DNA of 19,653 nt from QQWI01 sp964522015 (GTDB taxonomy: Bacteria; Bacillota; Clostridia; Peptostreptococcales; Acidaminobacteraceae): NCBI GenBank assembly GCA_964522015.1, contig CAZFST010000048.1, positions 1-19,653 on the forward strand, written 5' to 3'. The notes under the pieces are model-generated. The model searched no databases. It saw only the letters and a program-made list of their open reading frames with translations, and was not told the DNA's origin. Made by a program: the position numbers and the translations under genes. This document shows, one piece after another, positions 12,023 through 19,576 of the stretch (the first letter of the stretch is position 1; every line of letters starts with the position of its first letter).

Positions 12023-14005
12023 ATGCTTAAGAGCCTTACGTACAAACTGATTGAGATACATTTACTAGAGCGCTTATCAGAGGGTGAATCATTAAAAATC
12101 GGACAAAGTTTGAAGCTGAAAGTAGATCAAACCCTCACTCAAGATTCAACAGGGACCATGGTTTATTTGCAACTTGAAGCCATGGACGTGTCAAAACTGC
12201 AAACAGAGCTCTCCGTTGCTTACGTAGATCACAACATGTTGCAGTCCGGGTTTGAAAATGCAGATGACCATGCCTTTATTGAATCAGTGGCCCATAAATA
12301 TGGCATCATTTACTCTAAACCTGGCAATGGCATTTGTCATCAGCTCCACCTTGAAAACTTTGCTGTTCCAGGGAAACTGTTAATTGGTTCTGATAGCCAT
12401 ACGCCCACCTGCGGCGGTATGGGAATGCTGGCCATTGGCGCAGGCGGTCTTGATGTGGCTATTGGCATGGCGAAAGGGTACTACCACTTAACCATGCCAA
12501 GGGTGATTCAAATTGAACTGAAGGGTTCTTTAAAACCATGGGTCAGCGCAAAGGATATTATTCTAAAAGTACTTCAATTGCTAGGTGTCAGTGGTGGTAT
12601 CAATGGGGTTTTGGAATATACTGGGGTAGGCGTCTTGGGGCTCAGTGTACCAGAGAGAGCCACTATCACCAATATGGGTGCAGAGCTAGGCGCGACCAGT
12701 TCTATTTTCCCAAGCGACAAAAGCACCTTTGAGTTTTTGAAAAAGCAAGGACGAGAGAAGGATTACATCCCTTTATCTGCAGACCAAGGGGCCCAGTATG
12801 ATGTCAGTTACGAAATTGATTTAGACAATTTAGTGCCCCTTGTTGCTAAACCTCATAGCCCTGATGCAGTGGTAGCGCTTTCAGATGTGGCAGGGCTTAA
12901 GGTGGATCAAGTGGCAATTGGTAGTTGTACCAATGCTTCATATGGTGATTTGATGAAAGTTGCAAAGATTCTCAAAGGTAAAACTGTGCATCCTCAGGTG
13001 AGCCTTGTGATTAGTCCAGGAAGCAGTGCAATTTTAAAGATGATGGCCGATAACGGGGCACTAGGCGATTTGATTAGTGCTGGGGCAAGACTTTTAGAAG
13101 CAGGATGCGGGCCTTGTATTGGCATGGGGCAGTCCCCAAAGTCTGGTGCGGTTTCCCTTAGAACTTTTAATCGGAACTTTATTGGCCGTTCAGGGACTAA
13201 AGATGCCCAGGTTTATCTTTTGAGCCCAGAAGCGGCAGCTGCATCAGCCGTAACCGGGGTGATAACAGATCCGAGAACCTTAGGAGCGGCAGTTGAGATT
13301 GAAGAACCATCTATCTACTCAAAATCGGAGAATTATTGGATTAAACCGAGCATCTTGCTTGCTGCAAATCTTGATACAAAAGTTCAGATGGGGCCTAACA
13401 TTAAGCCTTTCCCGGTGGGTGAGACCCTACCTGATACCCTTGAGTGTGGTATTTCACTAAAAACAGATGATGGTATCACCACTGATGACATTATGCCATC
13501 CCACGCAAAACTTTTGCCATATCGCTCAAATGTACCAAGACTTTCTCTGGACTGCTTTGCAGGGGTCGATCCTGCCTTTGCGGACCGAGCAAAGGAGATG
13601 GTTAGGAGTATCATTGTTGGAGGTCATACCTATGGACAAGGTTCTAGCCGAGAACATGCGGCGCTAGTACCCCTTTATTTGGGGGTTCGCATTGTGATTG
13701 CCAAGAGTTTTGCAAGAATTCACCGCTCCAACTTGATTAATGCCGGTATTTTACCGCTGACTTTTGCCAGTGAAAAGGATTATGACCGACTTCAAGAGGG
13801 GGCTATCATTCATCTAGAAAATATACTAGATGGCCTTGAAAAAGGTCAGTTGACAGTAAAAGTGACAGTAAAAGCAGAAGGGAAATCAGAAGGGGAATCA
13901 GAGTGCGCCTTAAAAATCCACATTCCCCTGAAGTTTGAGGGCACAAAGCGAGAACTCGAGATATTAAAAGCAGGGGGCGCCTTAAAGCACGCCCTGATGA
14001 CTTAA
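12023..14005 (+). CDS. acn: Aconitate hydratase, short clostridial type
   Basis: A 660-residue aconitase converting citrate to isocitrate through aconitate. The three [4Fe-4S] ligands are Cys302 (GSCTNASYGD), Cys362 and Cys365 (GCGPCIGMG). The substrate motif GSDSHTPTCGGMGMLAIGAGGLDVA is present as IGSDSHTPTCGG and following residues. The C-terminal swivelling domain has VGGHTYGQGSSREHAAL and IAKSFARIHRSNLIN. It is shorter than AcnA or AcnB of proteobacteria (over 850) and matches the 640-660 class common in anaerobes, close to homoaconitase/isopropylmalate isomerase. The start ATG 12023 is supported by AGAGGTG; extension to 11969 would cross the operator. It is first in the operon with isocitrate dehydrogenase and citrate synthase. 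A short Lys/Glu-rich repeat (VKVTVKAEGKSEGESE) near residue 620 looks like an insertion in a surface loop. Confidence 0.95.
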   Translation: MLKSLTYKLIEIHLLERLSEGESLKIGQSLKLKVDQTLTQDSTGTMVYLQLEAMDVSKLQTELSVAYVDHNMLQSGFENADDHAFIESVAHKYGIIYSKPGNGICHQLHLENFAVPGKLLIGSDSHTPTCGGMGMLAIGAGGLDVAIGMAKGYYHLTMPRVIQIELKGSLKPWVSAKDIILKVLQLLGVSGGINGVLEYTGVGVLGLSVPERATITNMGAELGATSSIFPSDKSTFEFLKKQGREKDYIPLSADQGAQYDVSYEIDLDNLVPLVAKPHSPDAVVALSDVAGLKVDQVAIGSCTNASYGDLMKVAKILKGKTVHPQVSLVISPGSSAILKMMADNGALGDLISAGARLLEAGCGPCIGMGQSPKSGAVSLRTFNRNFIGRSGTKDAQVYLLSPEAAAASAVTGVITDPRTLGAAVEIEEPSIYSKSENYWIKPSILLAANLDTKVQMGPNIKPFPVGETLPDTLECGISLKTDDGITTDDIMPSHAKLLPYRSNVPRLSLDCFAGVDPAFADRAKEMVRSIIVGGHTYGQGSSREHAALVPLYLGVRIVIAKSFARIHRSNLINAGILPLTFASEKDYDRLQEGAIIHLENILDGLEKGQLTVKVTVKAEGKSEGESECALKIHIPLKFEGTKRELEILKAGGALKHALMT

Positions 14006-14034
14006 TAAATCATTAAAGACTAGGAGGGATTGGT

Positions 14035-15033
14035 ATGTACCGATTGGGACTGATTGATGGAGATGGCATTGGAAAAGAAGTCAGTGAAGCAGCAGCTAAG
14101 GTTCTAAATGCAACTGGAGTGCCTATTGAGTGGGTAAGGGGGAGTGCTGGGGAAGCTGTGCTTTTATTGACAGGGGAACTGATTCCAGAGTCTGTTTTAG
14201 AGTTGATTAAAACCTGTCAGGCAACTTTAAAAGGGCCCATTACCACGCCAATTGGGAAGGGGTTTAGGAGCGTTAACGTGACTCTCCGACAGACCTTTAA
14301 CCTATCATCTAATATTCGTCCAGTCCGTTCCTATGCCAATTTAAGTCGTTATCAGGACATTGATTTAGTCATATTTAGAGAGAATACAGAAGATCTTTAT
14401 GCTGGCAGAGAAATTCAAATTTCTGAGGATGAAGTTCACGCTATCAAAATCATAACAAGGGGTGCCTCAAGGGCCATTGCTGAAGCAGCCTTTAAATATG
14501 CTCTAGAAAACGGTCGAAAAAAAGTGACCGCTGTCCACAAGGCCAATATTATGAAACTGTCAGATGGGCTCTTTTTAGAGGCCGTGAAAGCTGTCGCCAG
14601 GAATTTTCCCCAGATTCAATATGAGGAGATGATTGTTGATAACATGTGTATGCAAATGGTGATGAGGCCCCAACAATTTGATGTGATTGTGACTGAAAAT
14701 CTATACGGGGATATTTTATCAGATTTAGCTGCGGGATTGGTTGGGGGCTTAGGTCTGGTACCTGGTGCAAACATTGGCGATGACATTGGGATATTTGAGG
14801 CTGTTCATGGCAGTGCTCCAGATATAGCTGGTAAAGGGGTGGCAAATCCAATTGCAATGGTACTCAGCGGTGCAATGATGCTGGATTACCTAGGAGAAAA
14901 TAAGGCCGGTGATCGGGTAAGGCAAGCAGTTGAATCAGTTTTGACACATGGACATAAAGAGGTATTAACCCCTGATTTGGGTGGTGTGGGCACCACGGAA
15001 ACCCTTACGACTGCCATCATAGGAGGACTCTAA
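14035..15033 (+). CDS. icd: Isocitrate dehydrogenase, NAD-type
   Basis: A 332-residue beta-decarboxylating dehydrogenase making 2-oxoglutarate from isocitrate. The N-terminus has GLIDGDGIGKEV; the substrate loop reads FRSVNVTLRQTFNLSSNIRP with the Ser-x-Asn and Arg residues of isocitrate enzymes, followed by RENTEDLYAG. The metal/cofactor region has ENLYGDILSDLAAGLVGG and FEAVHGSAPDIAGKGVANP, the NAD-type pattern rather than the NADP-type. Homoisocitrate or isopropylmalate dehydrogenase are family alternatives, but the aconitase and citrate synthase on each side favour isocitrate. GGAGGG stands before the ATG, 29 bp after aconitase. Confidence 0.93.
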   Translation: MYRLGLIDGDGIGKEVSEAAAKVLNATGVPIEWVRGSAGEAVLLLTGELIPESVLELIKTCQATLKGPITTPIGKGFRSVNVTLRQTFNLSSNIRPVRSYANLSRYQDIDLVIFRENTEDLYAGREIQISEDEVHAIKIITRGASRAIAEAAFKYALENGRKKVTAVHKANIMKLSDGLFLEAVKAVARNFPQIQYEEMIVDNMCMQMVMRPQQFDVIVTENLYGDILSDLAAGLVGGLGLVPGANIGDDIGIFEAVHGSAPDIAGKGVANPIAMVLSGAMMLDYLGENKAGDRVRQAVESVLTHGHKEVLTPDLGGVGTTETLTTAIIGGL

Positions 15034-15034
15034 A

Positions 15035-16384
15035 ATGACCAAAACTGTCCTATCTAAATTGGTCGAAAAAGCGTTGAAAAATAACTTGATTTGCGACGAG
15101 GCTTATGCCAAAAACCACGTGATGCGGGGGCTTAGACATCCAAATGGTACTGGGGTCTTGGTGGGGCTTACCGATGTCGGTGCAGTTGAAGGCTACGTCT
15201 TAGTGGACAATGTCAAAGTTGCTTCAGAAGGGAAATTGTACTATAGGGGCATCGACTTAGAGGCTCTTGTGCAGGGCTTTCAACAAGAAGCAAGAAGGGG
15301 TTATGAGGAAACTGCCTACTTATTGCTTTTTGGAGAACTGCCAAATGCAATCGAACTTGAGCAGTTTAAGATGCTTTTAGACGATGAACGTCAATTGCCC
15401 CCAGCTTTTACGGAAAATATGATTTTGAAAAATCCAAGCAATGATATTATGAACAAATTGCAACGCAGCGTTCTAGTGCTCTATTCATTTGATGATCGGC
15501 CAGATGATACGGATGTGGAAAATCTCATCTGCCAGAGCATCCGATTAATTGCACAGTTTCCCACCATTATCGCTTATGGTTATCAGGCGAAAGCCCATTA
15601 TTTTAAAGGGGAAAGTCTAGTGATTCACCCGCCAAAAAGAGGCGTGGGTACAGCAGAGAACATTCTACACATGATTCGCTTAGATAGTCAATATACAGAA
15701 ACTGAAGCTGAGGTACTGGACCTGTGTCTTGTGATTCACGCAGAGCATGGTGGAGGGAATAACTCTGCATTTGCAACCCATGTGGTCTCTTCCAGTGGCA
15801 CTGATACTTATTCAGTGATATCGGCAGCCCTGGGTACTTTAAAGGGGCCAAAGCACGGGGGCGCAAGCGGTAAGGTCAAAGCCATGGTGGATGACATTAT
15901 TGCGCACTGTTCTAATTGGAAAGAGGAAGCCGCTTTAGAAGACTATCTAAAAACCATCCTGTCTAAAGAAGCTTTTGATGGATCAGGGTTAATATATGGT
16001 ATGGGGCACGCTGTCTATACTATTTCTGATCCAAGGGTCAAGCTTTTAAAGGAAAAAGCATACCAATTGGCGGCAGAAAAATCAGCTATGGACCTATTTA
16101 ATCTCTATCAAGGAATTGAGCATTTGGCTAGCAAACTACTAAATGAAAAACGGGGTAATCGTGCCATGATCTGTGCCAATGTGGACTTGTATTCTGGTTT
16201 TGTTTATAGCCTACTAAAAATTCCTGAAGACCTCTTTACCCCTTTATTTGCAGCTGCAAGAATCAGTGGTTGGTGTGCTCACCGCATTGAACAAATTTTG
16301 AGCGATCCTAAAATCATGCGCCCAGCCTATATTAGTATTGGCAATGAGCGGCCTTATAGTGAAATGGCGAACCGATTGGATTAA
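15035..16384 (+). CDS. gltA: Citrate synthase
   Basis: A 449-residue citrate/2-methylcitrate synthase that condenses oxaloacetate with acetyl-CoA. The catalytic triad is visible: His274 (GPKHGGAS), His325 (GMGHAVYTISDPR) and Asp384 (NVDLYSGFVY). EHGGGNNSAF precedes as the substrate-binding segment, and ARISGWCAHRIEQ closes the site. The N-terminal part LYYRGIDLEALVQGF is the usual citrate-synthase lead-in. Its ATG starts one base after the isocitrate dehydrogenase stop, with GGAGG inside that gene's end, so translation is coupled. With the two preceding genes it forms the oxidative branch leading to 2-oxoglutarate and glutamate. Confidence 0.95.
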   Translation: MTKTVLSKLVEKALKNNLICDEAYAKNHVMRGLRHPNGTGVLVGLTDVGAVEGYVLVDNVKVASEGKLYYRGIDLEALVQGFQQEARRGYEETAYLLLFGELPNAIELEQFKMLLDDERQLPPAFTENMILKNPSNDIMNKLQRSVLVLYSFDDRPDDTDVENLICQSIRLIAQFPTIIAYGYQAKAHYFKGESLVIHPPKRGVGTAENILHMIRLDSQYTETEAEVLDLCLVIHAEHGGGNNSAFATHVVSSSGTDTYSVISAALGTLKGPKHGGASGKVKAMVDDIIAHCSNWKEEAALEDYLKTILSKEAFDGSGLIYGMGHAVYTISDPRVKLLKEKAYQLAAEKSAMDLFNLYQGIEHLASKLLNEKRGNRAMICANVDLYSGFVYSLLKIPEDLFTPLFAAARISGWCAHRIEQILSDPKIMRPAYISIGNERPYSEMANRLD

Positions 16385-16397
16385 TCAGTTAATTTAT

Positions 16398-16433
16398 ACC
16401 ATTGATCACACCATTGATCACACCATTGGTCAT
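16398..16433 (+). repeat. Three 12-bp tandem repeats after the citrate synthase gene
   Basis: ACCATTGATCAC at 16398 and 16410, then ACCATTGGTCAT at 16422. They lie between the gltA stop and its terminator. They look like slippage duplication; no function is apparent. Confidence 0.7.
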
Positions 16434-16440
16434 ACAAAAC

Positions 16441-16481
16441 AAAAAAAGGTTAGCTTCCAAATCGGAAACGAACCTTTTTTT
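16441..16481. terminator. Bidirectional terminator between gltA and the DUF2238 gene
   Basis: AAAAAAAGGTT (16441-16451) pairs with AACCTTTTTTT (16471-16481), with the inner stem TTCC/GGAA and two mismatches. T runs on both strands serve the convergent genes; the DUF2238 stop lies three bases beyond. Confidence 0.85.
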
Positions 16482-16483
16482 AT

Positions 16484-17119
16484 TTATTTTTCTACTTTTC
16501 TAAAGTGGACTTGCATAATTTTATCATGCACTTTGTTGAAGAAAAGAAGTCCTGCGCTGGCTCCTATCAAGGCCAGCAGCATATCCCATTGTGTATCCCA
16601 GGTATCGCCTTGTAGTGAAAGCATATAAGCTGCTGATCTATGGGAAATGACAGTGGCAGCAAACTCTAGCAGTTCCCAAATTGCTGCAAAAGCAAGAATG
16701 ATAAAAACCAAGATAGAATAGGACATCTTACTCGGCCTTAAGTATTTTTTACTGAAAAGAAACTCTTTTAGAACGAAAATCGGAAAAAAACCAAATGCTA
16801 AATGAGTCAATCGATCATAGTGGTTTCGCGTGAGATGTAGTTGCTCTTTAACCACTTGAAACAGTGGATTTGCAGTATAGGAATAGGTGGTTCCTATTAT
16901 CAACATGATTAAATAAATCAACATCATAAAATATGTAAATGTTGTGAATCTAAAATGTCGGTAGGTTCCAACCAAAATTAATATGATAATGATAATTGGT
17001 AATGACAGAATACACCAGTCATAATTATTTCGATGATTTAAGAAAGATAGAAAAAAAATAAAGATTGTACATAATAAAAAAAACAAATTTTTTATTTCAT
17101 CACTCTTGTTTCCAGTCAT
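16484..17119 (-). CDS. YjdF-like DUF2238 integral membrane protein
   Basis: A 211-residue protein with about six hydrophobic segments. It carries the signature pieces of the DUF2238/YjdF family: NHYDRLTHLAFGFFP, AFAAIWELLEFA and GDTWDTQWDMLLALIGA, whose His, Asp and Glu residues inside or near membrane segments suggest a metal or proton site. The biochemical function is unknown. GAGGTGAT precedes the ATG. It is a single-gene unit, convergent with gltA and divergent from the histidine kinase gene. Confidence 0.85.
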   Translation of the reverse strand: MTGNKSDEIKNLFFLLCTIFIFFLSFLNHRNNYDWCILSLPIIIIILILVGTYRHFRFTTFTYFMMLIYLIMLIIGTTYSYTANPLFQVVKEQLHLTRNHYDRLTHLAFGFFPIFVLKEFLFSKKYLRPSKMSYSILVFIILAFAAIWELLEFAATVISHRSAAYMLSLQGDTWDTQWDMLLALIGASAGLLFFNKVHDKIMQVHFRKVEK

Positions 17120-17348
17120 GGTATCACCTCTTTGCTTCAGCTTATACCCTTGAAAACCTTATCCTAACAGGTTGAGAGAATAGATGAGTAAAAGTCATTG
17201 GTAAAACGCCTTGACTTTGCTTGACCCCTATAAAATTGGGTATTGATTGCCTAGATTGACTTTTGATTATTCGAGGTTATCTTTGGAAATACAGACAGTC
17301 GAATTTATTTAAACTGGTCGTGGGTTTAGAGGTTAAGGAGGTGATCTG
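17120..17348 (+). promoter_or_regulatory. Divergent intergenic region before the histidine kinase gene
   Basis: It contains several TTGAC-type hexamers (17211 TTGACT, 17221 TTGACC, 17256 TTGACT). The best promoter is TTGACT (17256-17261), a 16-base spacer and TATCTT (17278-17283). Near 17334-17345 is AAGGAGGTGATC, a full complement to the 3' end of 16S rRNA. Nothing else was recognised. Confidence 0.4.
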
Positions 17349-18614
17349 TTGAAAAAATCAAATGGCGATAATAGCGCCATCATCATTCAGAGTTTCAAAG
17401 AATCATTCAAGATTGTCTTGATTTATGTAATCATTGGTAGCTTGTGGATTTTGTTTTCGGACAGTCTTCTTGACTACTTTGTAAGTGATACGCATTTATT
17501 AGTTGCAATTTCAAAATTTAAAGGCTGGTTTTACGTTTTAGTCACTGGCTTGATTTTATTTAAGTTAATCCACAAGGAAATATCCGATATACAGAAATTA
17601 AATCGAGAAATCTTAGATAAAAATGATGAACTCATGAGCAATAACGATGAAATCCGTGCTCTTTATGAAGAAATGGCTGCTTCGGAGGAGGCACTACATG
17701 AAAGTTTTGATGAGTTGCAAGCGTATAGGGAGCAGCTAGAACTGAAAGTAGAGGCTCGAACCACAGATTTAACGGATGTCAATCAGCAATTGAGGGGCAC
17801 CAACAAAGAGTTAGTCTCAGCATTGGATCGATTAGAGAAGACACAGTATCAGCTCCTACAAGCTGAAAAAGCCGCAGCTCTTGGTAGTGTGATTACTGGT
17901 ATTGCACACGAAATTAGCACGCCTATTGGTATTGGTGTCACCAGTGTGTCCTACGTTTTAAAGGAAATTGATGAAGTTGAGGTTAGGCTGAAAGAAGGTA
18001 GTCTGGGTCAATTAGCATTTATGGATTTTGTATCGGAATGTAAAGTGTTCATTGAAGGAACAGCTAGAAATTTAGAAAAAGCGGATTTACTCATTAGTGG
18101 GTTCAAGGATATTTCTTTAGACGAAAAGAACGAAGAGAAAAGATACTTTAAAGTCAAAGACTATCTCGACGAACTGCTCACAAGCCTTAAGCCCTTATTG
18201 AAAGATGTCTCTGATCATGTGGTGCTAAAGTGTCCAGAGACATTGGCGATTAATGGCTATCCTGGCTACTTGGCACAGATTATGACTAGTTTTATCACTA
18301 ATTCACTGAGATATGGTTTTGAACGCGACACGATTGGAAGGATTCAAATCGGTATCAGTCAATTCGAAAATAATCTTCAATTGACCTATCAGGATGATGG
18401 AAAAGGCATGTCAGAAGAGGTTTTAAAAAAAATATTTGATCCGTTTTTTACCACCAAAAGGGGTTCAGAGGGTGGTGCAGGATTGGGGCTTTATCTCGTG
18501 TATAATATTGTAACAAAAAAGCTTGGTGGAGACATTACATGCACCAGCGTGCCCGGTAAAGGTGTTGATTTCACAATAACATTTCCATATCAAGATGATG
18601 ATGATGAAATATAA
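17349..18614 (+). CDS. Membrane sensor histidine kinase, orphan
   Basis: A 421-residue kinase. Two membrane segments (about residues 20-40 and 58-75) frame a very short external loop. A long coiled coil follows (about 75-170, NREILDKNDELMSNNDEIR and onward). Then come the HisKA-like helix with phospho-acceptor His187 (GIAHEISTPIG) and the ATPase domain: N box QIMTSFITNSLRYGF, G1 DDGKGMS, F box DPFFTTKRG, G2 GAGLGLYLVYNIV. The tail is the acidic QDDDDEI. The start is TTG 17349, chosen because of the extended AAGGAGGTGATC just upstream; no ATG fits. No response regulator is adjacent. The short loop suggests it senses from the membrane or cytoplasm. It resembles kinases that look mainly for cytoplasmic or membrane signals. 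Confidence 0.9.
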   Translation: MKKSNGDNSAIIIQSFKESFKIVLIYVIIGSLWILFSDSLLDYFVSDTHLLVAISKFKGWFYVLVTGLILFKLIHKEISDIQKLNREILDKNDELMSNNDEIRALYEEMAASEEALHESFDELQAYREQLELKVEARTTDLTDVNQQLRGTNKELVSALDRLEKTQYQLLQAEKAAALGSVITGIAHEISTPIGIGVTSVSYVLKEIDEVEVRLKEGSLGQLAFMDFVSECKVFIEGTARNLEKADLLISGFKDISLDEKNEEKRYFKVKDYLDELLTSLKPLLKDVSDHVVLKCPETLAINGYPGYLAQIMTSFITNSLRYGFERDTIGRIQIGISQFENNLQLTYQDDGKGMSEEVLKKIFDPFFTTKRGSEGGAGLGLYLVYNIVTKKLGGDITCTSVPGKGVDFTITFPYQDDDDEI

Positions 18615-18620
18615 GCGGCG

Positions 18621-18648
18621 CCACCTAGTGAGACTAGGTGGTTTTTTT
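18621..18648 (+). terminator. Intrinsic terminator after the histidine kinase gene
   Basis: A perfect 9-bp stem, CCACCTAGT and ACTAGGTGG around GAG, followed by seven T residues. Confidence 0.9.
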
Positions 18649-18690
18649 GTACTTATAAATCATAAAATACAATAATAATGAAAGGGCACT

Positions 18691-18719
18691 TTGCCATCGG
18701 TTGCCACATGTGGCATACT
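18691..18719 (+). promoter_or_regulatory. Permease promoter with a 14-bp palindrome
   Basis: TTGCCA (18691-18696), a 17-base spacer and CATACT (18714-18719). The perfect palindrome TGCCACATGTGGCA (18702-18715) fills the spacer and touches the -10, a likely operator for an unknown regulator. Confidence 0.5.
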
Positions 18720-18765
18720 TAAATGAGTGTGTTGGTTTATCATCAGTTATGTTAAGGAGGCCGTG

Positions 18766-19464
18766 ATGCTACACTCTTTTTTTGATAAGATCTTTGAGGA
18801 AGTCACCTTCCTTATCCTATTGGTCCTTTTAGCAGTAAGCATGTTTTTTAGACTACCATCCTTTGAAGCCATCGACTGGCGGGTAATAGCAGCACTTTGG
18901 AATTTGATGGCCGTGGCGGTGGCATTGGAAGATCAGCGGTTCTTAGACTGGATTGCAAATAGAATCAGTCAGCGATTTCACAATGAGAGATCTTTAGCTG
19001 TGGCACTGTGTTTAACTGCCATGGGACTAGCCATGTTTATGACAAACGATGTAGCACTTTTAACCCTTGTCCCCATCACCTTATTGATTGGAAAAAGAGG
19101 TGCCTTCAACCCCTTTAAACTGGTGGCACTGGAAACCATAGCTGCCAATGTGGGCAGTAGTTTAACCCCCTTTGGAAACCCACAAAATATATTTCTGTTC
19201 AATCAATTTAATCTAGGTGTAGGGGAGTTCATTAAAATCACGGGCTTATTTGTGGCAGTGGCTACGGTGGGATTGTATTTGGCTACTTTCACCTGCCAAT
19301 CTAATAGAATTGACTTTCAGTTGGATGCCATTGCAATCAAATCAAAAAAACAGTTGGGCGTATTTTTAGGCTTATTTGTGATCGCTATTTTATCATCCCT
19401 GGCAAGAAGACCCCCACCTCTTAGCCTTCCTTGCTCACGTAGTGAGAGCGAAGGTGGGAGATGA
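18766..19464 (+). pseudogene. SLC13/ArsB-type permease, 5' part, interrupted by the IS element
   Basis: The reading frame from ATG 18766 (AAGGAGG five bases upstream) encodes about 209 native residues of an ion-transporter-superfamily permease: several membrane segments with FMTNDVALLTLVPITLLIG and NVGSSLTPFGNPQN, which are characteristic of SLC13/ArsB/CitMHS proteins that carry anions or arsenite. Family members usually have about 370-430 residues, so roughly half is missing. From 19394 the frame enters the IS left end and adds 23 foreign residues (LARRPPPLSLPC and beyond) to a stop at 19464. The rest of the gene may lie beyond the element, outside the window. The substrate is unknown. Confidence 0.85.
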
Positions 19465-19472
19465 ATTGCCTG

Positions 19473-19495
19473 CGCCTCAAATGAGGCGTTTTTTT
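19473..19495 (+). terminator. Intrinsic terminator inside the element's left end (right copy)
   Basis: CGCCTC-AAAT-GAGGCG (19473-19488) followed by seven T residues. It points the same way as the broken permease gene and tnpB, so it should end permease transcripts before they enter tnpB. Confidence 0.75.
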
Positions 19496-19529
19496 GAGCA
19501 AATCACTAGTTATATTGCCGAGAAAGTGG

Positions 19530-19555
19530 TACAATAAAACCAGAACACATGTTCG
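19530..19555 (+). promoter_or_regulatory. tnpB promoter -10 with LexA/DinR-like SOS box (right copy)
   Basis: TACAAT at 19530-19535 is followed by AGAACACATGTTCG at 19542-19555. On the other strand this reads CGAACATGTGTTCT, 13 of 14 to the consensus CGAACRNRYGTTYC. It differs from the left copy by one base at an R/Y position that stays within consensus. The upstream TAGTTA is a weak -35. Confidence 0.6.
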
Positions 19556-19576
19556 TATTTTGAGGAGGTATTGTAC

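Noticed and set aside
16398..16433. CRISPR-like tandem repeat
   Set aside because: Three contiguous 12-bp units without spacers are a tandem duplication, not a CRISPR array.
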